5,309 bases of DNA from Candidatus Aenigmatarchaeota archaeon (lineage in GTDB: Archaea; Aenigmatarchaeota; Aenigmatarchaeia; CG10238-14). Both the position numbers and the translations under genes were made by a program. The notes beneath the pieces were generated by a model. The model worked only from the letters and a program-made list of their open reading frames with translations. It was not told where the DNA came from and did no database searches. The first letter of the stretch is position 1. Each line of letters starts with the position of its first letter. Below, in pieces: positions 1 to 4,513 of this stretch. The stretch is taken from NCBI GenBank assembly GCA_026397455.1, contig JAPLUX010000092.1:1-5309 (forward strand), read 5' to 3'.

Positions 1-62
1 TTTTAATATCTATCAAAATTAAAAGATTTTACTCTGAAATACTAAAAGTATACTATGAATCA

Positions 63-158
63 GCCCCGATAGCTCAGACTGATATTAAATCAGGAGAAAA
101 TTGGTAGAGCGATTGCCTCGTAAGCAGTAGGTCAAGGGTTCAAATCCCTTTCGGGGCT
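63..158 (+). tRNA. tRNA-Thr (anticodon CGT) with D-loop intron
   Basis: Decodes ACG (Thr). The acceptor stem GCCCCGA (63-69) pairs perfectly with TCGGGGC (151-157), and the discriminator is T158. The D stem is GCTC (72-75) with GAGC (107-110). The anticodon stem is ATTGC (112-116) with GCAGT (124-128), containing one T-G pair; its loop CTCGTAA places the anticodon at 119-121. The T stem is AAGGG/CCCTT around TTCAAAT (139-145). G1-C72, C2-G71, G35 and U36 agree with known threonyl-tRNA identity elements. CCA is not encoded (TTA follows), as is common in archaea. The D loop holds about 22 extra bases that interrupt an otherwise normal AGATTGGTA loop; they are annotated separately as an intron. 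After removal the tRNA is 74 nt before CCA addition. An integrase gene starts 58 bp downstream, so the 3' half is probably an attachment site. Confidence 0.93.
78..99 (+). other. Archaeal tRNA intron in the D loop (bulge-helix-bulge type)
   Basis: The insert contains a perfect hairpin, CTGAT-ATTAA-ATCAG (79-93). Next to it CTC of the D stem (73-75) can pair with GAG (94-96), leaving AGA (76-78) as a 3-nt bulge on the 5' strand. A G72/A97 mismatch and then AAA (98-100) give the opposite 3-nt bulge. The archaeal splicing endonuclease usually cuts after the second base of each bulge. Here that means AG^A and AA^A, which removes 78-99 and leaves the normal loop AGATTGGTA. The outer exon helix of a strict motif is not evident, so this is a relaxed form. 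The exact ends could shift by one base without changing the mature tRNA. The fold was drawn by hand. Confidence 0.75.
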
Positions 159-186
159 TACAGTAATTTGGTTAATATCATAGGGC

Positions 187-194
187 TATAAATA
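187..194 (+). promoter_or_regulatory. TATA box of the integrase gene
   Basis: TATAAATA lies with its centre about 26 bp before the integrase ATG at 217. Archaeal transcription usually starts about 25-27 bp after the TATA centre, so the mRNA would begin at or next to the start codon, i.e. be leaderless. The absence of any Shine-Dalgarno match between 195 and 216 fits this. Confidence 0.6.
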
Positions 195-216
195 ATTAAC
201 TATTCCTATAATCAGT

Positions 217-1203
217 ATGAACAATAAAGCCTTAATTGACAAGTTTCTCGAGTTCTGTAAAGCCAATGGTCTAAGTCAATTAAGGATCACTAAATACTAT
301 TACACTCTACCTAAGATTGCTGAATGGCTTAACAAACCTTTTGGAAAAGTAACAAAGGATGACATGATCAAGCTTGTTGGAAAGATAGAAGAAACAGATT
401 ATGCCGAATGGACAAAGCATGATTACAAAGCTATCATAAAACGATTCTATAAGTGGATTAACAACGATGAAGATTATCCAGATACTGTCAAGTGGATTAA
501 ACCAACTGTTAGGGCAAACCACCAGAAATTACCAGATGATATGCTGACAGCTGATGATATCGATTTGCTGATAAGTAAAGCTAATAACATTAGGGATAAA
601 GCATTAGTCTGTGTTCTCTATGAATCTGGCTGTCGTATCGGTGAAGTATTAGGTATCAAAATAAAGAATGTTTCATTCGATGAATATAGCCCAATCCTAT
701 TAGTCAATGGTAAGACAGGATCAAGAAGATTAAGGTTGATTGATAAATTGGGTTTGTTAAAGACATGGTTACAAGCACATCCAGATAAAGATAATCCAGA
801 TGAATATATGTTTGTTTCATTAGCACGGAATAGAATTAAAAACAAACCGATAGAATATCATGCTGTTGTGAAAATATTAAGGGAATTGGCTAAACTATCT
901 GGTATTAAACATAAAGTAAATCCACACAACTTTAGACATTCAAGAGCGACACATTTGGCTAATAAATTGACAGAAGCACAGATGAAACAGATGTTTGGAT
1001 GGACTCAAAATTCTGGTATGGCTTCAATCTATGTTCACTTGTCTGGTCGTGATCTGGATGAACCATTATTGAAAATGTCTGGATTGTTGGATAAAGAAAC
1101 AGAAAAGGAAGAAGAAACTAAGAAATCATTTGAAGAGAAATTACGAACTAATCCAGAATTTAGATCAAAAATAGCTAAACTATGGTCTGAAGCTGGTAAA
1201 TAA
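217..1203 (+). CDS. Tyrosine recombinase / integrase, archaeal type
   Basis: Site-specific DNA recombinase that probably integrates and excises the element at the adjacent tRNA-Thr gene. The 328-aa length is normal for an intact enzyme. An N-terminal helical core-binding domain (about residues 4-95) has the SAM-like pattern of phage integrases. The catalytic domain (about 105-290) shows all expected residues: R140 in ESGCRIGE, K166 in NGKTG, H237 and R240 in HNFR, W262 in GWTQ at the position often held by His or Trp, and the nucleophile Y272 in IYVHLSGR. The HSRATHLAN and YVHLSGRD blocks are typical of archaeal integrases. A charged, Lys/Glu-rich tail (291-328) follows the catalytic domain. 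The start is chosen by the TATA box about 26 bp upstream (leaderless). The gene is not split by an attachment site, unlike SSV-type integrases. Its stop overlaps the next start by 1 nt. Confidence 0.93.
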   Translation: MNNKALIDKFLEFCKANGLSQLRITKYYYTLPKIAEWLNKPFGKVTKDDMIKLVGKIEETDYAEWTKHDYKAIIKRFYKWINNDEDYPDTVKWIKPTVRANHQKLPDDMLTADDIDLLISKANNIRDKALVCVLYESGCRIGEVLGIKIKNVSFDEYSPILLVNGKTGSRRLRLIDKLGLLKTWLQAHPDKDNPDEYMFVSLARNRIKNKPIEYHAVVKILRELAKLSGIKHKVNPHNFRHSRATHLANKLTEAQMKQMFGWTQNSGMASIYVHLSGRDLDEPLLKMSGLLDKETEKEEETKKSFEEKLRTNPEFRSKIAKLWSEAGK

Positions 1204-1394
1204 TGACATCATCCCGATCTATCTATCGTCATAAAAGAATAGATTTGATTAAAGATTCTATCGGTTTATTGTGTGATATGTTACTATTGACACATGAACA
1301 AAGAGAACAAATCCCACTATCTAATTTTAAGTTGTTGAAGAAATTGCTATTACGACAAGACAAGAAGACCATAATCTTCCGACAAGGTTTTTAG
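1203..1394 (+). CDS. Small basic protein coupled to the integrase
   Basis: A 63-aa protein of unknown family. Its ATG shares one base with the integrase stop codon (TAATG), so it is probably translated by re-initiation from the integrase mRNA. It is rich in Arg and Lys, with basic stretches at both ends (SSRSIYRHKR and RQDKKTIIFRQ), a hydrophobic helix-like segment around residues 15-30 and a second helical stretch (NFKLLKKLLLR). No membrane segment or named motif is recognised. Size, charge and coupling would suit an accessory DNA-binding or recombination-directionality factor, but that rests only on context. Confidence 0.6.
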   Translation: MTSSRSIYRHKRIDLIKDSIGLLCDMLLLTHEQREQIPLSNFKLLKKLLLRQDKKTIIFRQGF

Positions 1395-1410
1395 TTTATT
1401 AGCAAAAAAC
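1387..1410 (+). terminator. Possible weak terminator after the integrase pair
   Basis: GTTTTT (1387-1392) and AAAAAC (1405-1410) form a 6-bp inverted repeat around the stop codon of the small basic gene. T-rich sequence (ACTTTCTATGATTTTC) follows at 1414-1429. Archaeal termination depends mainly on T runs, and these are short, so the call is tentative. Confidence 0.25.
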
Positions 1411-1507
1411 AACACTTTCTATGATTTTCATCCATATCACACGGCAAAGGATTGAAAAAGAATGGATTTTAAGTTTTTGTTGAATTCTCACATTTTTATC
1501 ACTCTAT

Positions 1508-1515
1508 TTTATATA
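1508..1515 (+). promoter_or_regulatory. TATA box of the replication operon
   Basis: TTTATATA is centred about 28 bp before the ATG at 1540. This suits a leaderless transcript for the ribbon-helix-helix gene, and probably the whole operon through 4409. Because it lies inside the longer open frame that begins at 1462, it argues for 1540 as the main start. Confidence 0.55.
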
Positions 1516-1539
1516 CAAGAATCCTATATTTTATTAGAC

Positions 1540-1680
1540 ATGGGAATAAAGAATTATCAAATCCATGTCAACTTATCTGATTCTGATATTGAAAAATTAC
1601 ACAGAATAGCTACCACTAAATATGTTACTATTTCTGATTTTGTTAGAACTAAAATTAGAACTGAACAGGTCGATTCATAA
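1540..1680 (+). CDS. Small ribbon-helix-helix DNA-binding protein
   Basis: A 46-aa protein with the layout of MetJ/Arc/CopG-type regulators: a short beta strand (YQIHVNLS, residues 6-13), helix A (DSDIEKLHRIATTK, 14-27), a turn, and helix B starting at TISDFVRTKI (30-39). Such proteins dimerise and put the paired strands into the DNA major groove. It is first in the operon, so autoregulation of the replication genes is a reasonable inference. The frame is open back to an ATG at 1462, which has AAAGGATTGA upstream and would add 26 hydrophobic residues. I prefer 1540 because a TATA box sits 28 bp before it and the strand of this fold normally lies close to the N-terminus. Its stop overlaps the next ATG by 1 nt (TAATG). 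Confidence 0.75.
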   Translation: MGIKNYQIHVNLSDSDIEKLHRIATTKYVTISDFVRTKIRTEQVDS

Positions 1681-1775
1681 TGGAAAAATCAGGATGGCAA
1701 TTACTGTTTGAAGAAATAGAAGAGATGAAAAATAAACAACAAACAAAACAATCGGATGATAAAAATGAAAGTTGA
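1680..1775 (+). CDS. 31-aa charged peptide in the replication operon
   Basis: A short open frame that starts on the last base of the RHH stop codon and ends inside the next gene. The peptide has a short amphipathic acidic helix (WQLLFEEIEEM, residues 6-16) followed by a hydrophilic Lys/Gln/Asp-rich tail. AGGT at 1667-1670, about 9 nt before the ATG, could help ribosome loading. No family is recognised. Support comes from the tight packing: without it, there would be a gap of about 75 bp in an otherwise overlapping gene string. It could be a real microprotein or only a relay for translational coupling. Confidence 0.45.
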   Translation: MEKSGWQLLFEEIEEMKNKQQTKQSDDKNES

Positions 1776-1956
1776 AGAACTTGAGCAATATTTGGATAAG
1801 TTAGTGTGTATTGGGTTCTATGATGGTAAAAAGTATGTTTGGTTAAAAGGTTGGTTAAGACAAATCGATTCTGATAAGATTAAACTCGAAACTCACATTA
1901 ACACTTATTTCATTACTACTGATTCTATAAACCAGATCAAGATTCCTAAGGATTGA
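1756..1956 (+). CDS. Small beta-rich protein, possibly Sm/SH3-like barrel
   Basis: A 66-aa protein of unknown function. After a short N-terminal helix (VEELEQYLDK), the rest alternates hydrophobic and polar residues in about five predicted strands: LVCIGFY, KYVWLKGWLRQID, KIKLETHI, TYFITTD and INQIKIP. That order resembles small Sm-like or SH3-like barrels, which often bind nucleic acid, but this is pattern reading and not a motif match. An ATG at 1765 would give 63 aa and has GGATGAT at 1754-1760 just upstream, so it may be the true start. Either start overlaps the preceding 31-aa frame. A Shine-Dalgarno-like GGATTGAT for the next gene overlaps this gene's end. Confidence 0.65.
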   Translation: MIKMKVEELEQYLDKLVCIGFYDGKKYVWLKGWLRQIDSDKIKLETHINTYFITTDSINQIKIPKD

Positions 1957-1962
1957 TCTCCC

Positions 1963-2124
1963 ATGATTCAAAAAGAATATACAGAAACTTTGAAAACCAT
2001 CAGAGAGAGAAAAGCTTTTGCAGAATATCTTCAACAGAAAAGTCAGCGATATAGAGCTTGGCGATTCTTCGTATTAAAAGATATTAAGGCATTACAAGGG
2101 AGGTTGAATTCTTGTGACAATTGA
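1963..2124 (+). CDS. 53-aa basic helical protein before the primase
   Basis: A short gene with good translation signals: GGATTGATC at 1950-1958 precedes the ATG by a few bases. Its last 11 nt overlap the primase start. The protein is predicted to be almost entirely helical and basic, with the central stretch RKAFAEYLQQKSQRYRAWRF followed by KDIKALQGRL. The amphipathic spacing suggests one long helix or a helical hairpin. No family is recognised. The overlap with the primase gene suggests co-expression and perhaps a partner role at the replication fork; this is inference. Confidence 0.6.
   Translation: MIQKEYTETLKTIRERKAFAEYLQQKSQRYRAWRFFVLKDIKALQGRLNSCDN
2098..2107 (+). promoter_or_regulatory. 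Strong ribosome-binding site of the primase gene
   Basis: GGGAGGTTGA is the best Shine-Dalgarno match in the window. GGAGGT ends 9 nt before a GTG codon at 2114. An in-frame TGA at 2105-2107 blocks any start further upstream, so this site decides the GTG start. Confidence 0.75.
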
Positions 2125-4312
2125 AATACCCGAGCAACTAAGGAAAAAAGAATTTAGATTTGTGCTGTTGAAACCAAAGACAAAAATTCCTTTTGAAAAA
2201 GATTGGCAAAGCAAGAACAACTATTCTTTTGATGATCCAAAGCTGATCAAACATTTAGAGGATGGTGGCAATTATGGTATTGTCTGTAGGTATGGCAATC
2301 TAAGAATCTTGGATATTGATAATCCAGAACTAATCGAACATTTTGATGTTATGCAAACCTTCACAGTCAAAACTGGTAGAGGTGGAAGGCATTTTTATTT
2401 CATTTCTGATTATGGTATAAATCATGTGTTAGCTGGTAGAAAAGGAGAATTAAGGGCTAACAACTATCAGGTTGTTGGTGCTGGTTGCATCCATCCCAAC
2501 GGAAAAATATACGAAATCACTAAAGATTTACCGATTTTAGAGATAGAAGACAAGGAATTAAGAAAGATAATCGAACCTTATTTGAGATTAGAAACATCGA
2601 CAACTGAAATAGATTTTAACAAACCGACAGATCAAACACGATCTGGTATTGAATTTGGAGAAATATGTAAACTTATCAGAAAAGGATGTACTAAGGAACA
2701 AATCTTCGAGAGGATGATGGTGTTTTCAAAATGGTCTGATGCTCCACCACAATATCGAGAATTAACTTACAAAAAGGCTATAGACAAAGTGAATACGAAT
2801 GGTGTAAAACAAAGTGAACATGATGTACAAAGTGAACATATAAAATCTGGAGGCTATGTAAGTGCTGAAATTGTCATTGAGCCGATTGGTAGTAGAAGGT
2901 ATATTTACAACACTATCAAAAAACGTGGTAGTACACAAAGTGAACATGATAAAGAAAAAGGTTGGTACTTGGAAATAGAAGGTAAAACCTATGTTTTTGT
3001 TAATCCACCACTATTGAAACCACTATTTCGTGTTTTAAAAGAAGAGGATATTGAAGCATGGATCAATAAAAAGTATAAAGTTAAAACAGGACAGGAAATC
3101 TTTAATTCTATCATGCAATATTTCAAGACAATTTACGATCTTGAAGATAAATATTATCCTATTTTGGCTCTTGGAAAATTACAGAGCTGGTTAACACCTA
3201 TACTCAATACAGTTTTTTACATAGGATTAGAAGCTAAACGAGGCGCTGGTAAAACTTCCATACTTGAAGGTTCTGATATTGTTTCAAGACATGGTTTTTT
3301 AGTAGGTAATGTTACCGAAGCTATAGCAAGAGATATTGATGCTCAACAATTATCTGTATTTGCTGACGAAATAGACAATAGGACAAAGGGTAAGGATAAT
3401 CCTCTTTATCAATGCTTTAGACAAGGCTATAGACGGAATAATCCTTACTTGAGACATAGAGAAAAAACATTTGAACCTGAAAGGTATGACGGATTTGGTT
3501 ATAAAGAATTTAGTGTTCATGCAGATATTGAAAAAGCTTTGAAAGATAGAAGCATAATGATTCCTACAAAAGTGACTCTTGATAAAAGATTACCCATACT
3601 CAATATTTTCAAAGAGCAAATAGGCTATTCCGTATTCAAGGACTTGTTCTTTTGGTATTTAGACAACATTTCAAACTCGTTCACCTTGTACCACTCGTTC
3701 ACCTTGTTTTCGTGTTTTATGAACGATAATTCAAAAACGATAGAAGAAAAAAGACAGTTGTTGTATGAAGAAATCACAAAGAGTTTTTCAATAGAAGAAA
3801 TTGGTTTGCTGTCACAATTTGTAGGTCGTAACATTGAGATACTATTCATAGCATTAACAATATGTAAAGCCTTTAATCTTGATTTAAAAGCTAATTTAAA
3901 GGAAATCATAGAGGAAAAACAAAGTTATGACGATATACCAGATGCTTATCTGATTGATCTTTTAAAAGAAGCTTTGGTTGTAATTCATGCTGATAATAAA
4001 GATAACCAAGATTTTAGAATACAAAAAGGGGATTTTATAGGTTGTTTTTTCTACCCAAAAACTAAAACGTTTGAAGCTTACAGGGATAAATTATCTGGAA
4101 AAGGTATAACAAGATTCTCAAGTTATACCTTTACCGAATATTTAAGAGAATTGAATTTTGAAGATAAAGTTAATGTTAAGATGGAAAGAATAGGTTTTGA
4201 TGAAAGAACAAAAGCAAAATGTCTTATCTTTGACGATTCTATATTAAAAACTCTTGGTATTGAAGATAAACCAGAACAAAAAACACTTGAGGATGAACAT
4301 GACATCACTTAA
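2114..4312 (+). CDS. Primase/polymerase-ATPase fusion replication protein
   Basis: A 732-aa protein, probably the element's replication initiator, with priming/polymerase and helicase-like domains. Residues about 10-160 match the bifunctional PrimPol (archaeo-eukaryotic primase) fold: D67 and D69 in ILDIDN as metal ligands, TGRGGRHFYF (87-96) with H93, E112 in GELRANN as probable third acid, and AGCIHPNGKIYEI (123-135). A linker (about 165-290) contains three QSEH repeats. A P-loop ATPase follows: Walker A EAKRGAGKT (373-381), with Ala where the first Gly is usual; Walker B LSVFADE (413-419, D418/E419); and KDRSIMI (477-483), whose R479 may be an arginine finger. The C-terminal part (about 635-715) looks like a winged helix. 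GTG is the start because of the upstream stop and strong ribosome site. Similar fusions occur in archaeal plasmids such as pRN1. The ATPase family is not resolved. Confidence 0.88.
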   Translation: MTIEIPEQLRKKEFRFVLLKPKTKIPFEKDWQSKNNYSFDDPKLIKHLEDGGNYGIVCRYGNLRILDIDNPELIEHFDVMQTFTVKTGRGGRHFYFISDYGINHVLAGRKGELRANNYQVVGAGCIHPNGKIYEITKDLPILEIEDKELRKIIEPYLRLETSTTEIDFNKPTDQTRSGIEFGEICKLIRKGCTKEQIFERMMVFSKWSDAPPQYRELTYKKAIDKVNTNGVKQSEHDVQSEHIKSGGYVSAEIVIEPIGSRRYIYNTIKKRGSTQSEHDKEKGWYLEIEGKTYVFVNPPLLKPLFRVLKEEDIEAWINKKYKVKTGQEIFNSIMQYFKTIYDLEDKYYPILALGKLQSWLTPILNTVFYIGLEAKRGAGKTSILEGSDIVSRHGFLVGNVTEAIARDIDAQQLSVFADEIDNRTKGKDNPLYQCFRQGYRRNNPYLRHREKTFEPERYDGFGYKEFSVHADIEKALKDRSIMIPTKVTLDKRLPILNIFKEQIGYSVFKDLFFWYLDNISNSFTLYHSFTLFSCFMNDNSKTIEEKRQLLYEEITKSFSIEEIGLLSQFVGRNIEILFIALTICKAFNLDLKANLKEIIEEKQSYDDIPDAYLIDLLKEALVVIHADNKDNQDFRIQKGDFIGCFFYPKTKTFEAYRDKLSGKGITRFSSYTFTEYLRELNFEDKVNVKMERIGFDERTKAKCLIFDDSILKTLGIEDKPEQKTLEDEHDIT
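2784..2947 (+). repeat. Direct repeats ACAAAGTGAACAT inside the primase gene
   Basis: Exact 13-mer copies lie at 2809-2821, 2827-2839 and 2935-2947; a partial copy (ACAAAGTGAA) begins at 2784. The first two are 18 bp apart and the third is 108 bp further, six times that period. Copies one and three extend to 16 matching bases (…CATGAT). All three read in one frame as QSEH in the linker between PrimPol and ATPase domains. Confidence 0.85.
3675..3707 (-). repeat. Inverted near-copies of the same repeat (ACAAGGTGAAC)
   Basis: ACTCGTTCACCTTGT occurs at 3675-3689 and 3693-3707, an 18-bp period. The reverse complement of its core, ACAAGGTGAAC, differs by one base from the ACAAAGTGAAC of the cluster at 2809-2947. 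The encoded protein reads SFTLYHSFTLF. Confidence 0.8.
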
Positions 4313-4409
4313 AGATTTTGTAAAAAAACCAGATGTACCGATTAAGAAAATGGTCAATGGTGTCTGGATTGAAACTGAAGAGGAGATCAAGACATGGAAA
4401 GAAATATGA
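4299..4409 (+). CDS. 36-aa protein overlapping the primase end
   Basis: A short frame starting 14 nt before the end of the primase gene. GAGG at 4289-4292 sits 6 nt before the ATG, a good ribosome-binding arrangement; an in-frame ATG at 4293 is the alternative. The peptide begins with a basic segment (LKDFVKKPDVPIKKM), then has a short hydrophobic/acidic part (VNGVWIETEEEIKTW). No family is recognised. The ribosome site, overlap and normal codon use make it more likely real than chance. It is probably the last gene of the replication operon. Confidence 0.55.
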   Translation: MTSLKDFVKKPDVPIKKMVNGVWIETEEEIKTWKEI

Positions 4410-4426
4410 TACCCCACCACCCTATC

Positions 4427-4513
4427 ATGCAATTTTTAAAAATGATTTTTGAGACACTATTGTTTACCATAATAGATAGTATACTCTTTATAGTTGGTGA
4501 TAGCAATGGGTAA
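4427..4513 (+). CDS. Possible 28-aa single-span membrane peptide
   Basis: An open frame whose product is almost wholly hydrophobic (FLKMIFETLLFTIIDSILFI) and ends GDSNG, so it could span a membrane once. It stops 8 nt after the start of the next gene, which also encodes a membrane protein, and that gene's ribosome site GGTGA lies within this frame. The arrangement would allow translational coupling. No clear ribosome site precedes its own ATG, and AT-rich sequence can yield such a frame by chance. Confidence 0.25.
   Translation: MQFLKMIFETLLFTIIDSILFIVGDSNG
4432..4450 (+). terminator. T-rich termination signal of the replication operon
   Basis: Two TTTTT runs (4433-4437 and 4446-4450) follow the 36-aa gene within about 40 bp. 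The first lies in the palindrome ATTTTTAAAAAT. Archaeal RNA polymerase terminates at such T runs. It conflicts with the 28-aa frame at 4427 only if termination is fully efficient. Confidence 0.35.
4496..4500 (+). promoter_or_regulatory. Ribosome-binding site of the membrane/coiled-coil gene
   Basis: GGTGA ends 5 nt before the ATG at 4506. It favours that ATG over the in-frame TTG (4494) and GTG (4497), which overlap the site or lie too close to it. A TAG at 4491-4493 closes the frame upstream. Confidence 0.55.

Noticed and set aside
1..62. Promoter of the tRNA gene
   Set aside because: The stretch is AT-rich with several weak TATA-like words (e.g. ATTAAAAG at 18-25), but none sits convincingly 25-27 bp before a likely tRNA transcript start.
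307..522. Minus-strand open frame of 71 aa inside the integrase gene
   Set aside because: It is antisense to a well-supported integrase with all catalytic residues; no promoter or ribosome site and no recognisable protein pattern.
618..845. Minus-strand open frame of 75 aa inside the integrase gene
   Set aside because: Antisense shadow of the catalytic domain; composition follows from the AT-rich plus-strand codons.
1030..1041. ATGTTCACTTGT in the integrase, similar to the inverted form of the primase-gene repeat
   Set aside because: It lacks one base of the core and encodes the conserved YVHLSG segment around the catalytic Tyr, so protein constraint explains it.
2762..2947. Minus-strand open frame with repeated MFTLY-like words in the primase gene
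   Set aside because: The repeated words are just the reverse reading of the ACAAAGTGAACAT repeats; the plus-strand frame is clearly the gene.
2784..3707. The repeat clusters as a CRISPR array
   Set aside because: The units are 11-15 bp, lie within a coding frame, and have 3-5 bp or irregular gaps instead of uniform spacers of about 30-40 bp.
3625..4432. Three minus-strand open frames (3625-3909, 4123-4308, 4244-4432)
   Set aside because: They lie opposite the primase C-terminal part and the 36-aa gene, have no translation signals and show no family features.
4478..4492. TATA-like AGTATAC / TTTATA before the coiled-coil gene
   Set aside because: TTTATA is too near the ATG for a standard start, and the presence of a GGTGA ribosome site implies a leader from further upstream; no single box stands out.
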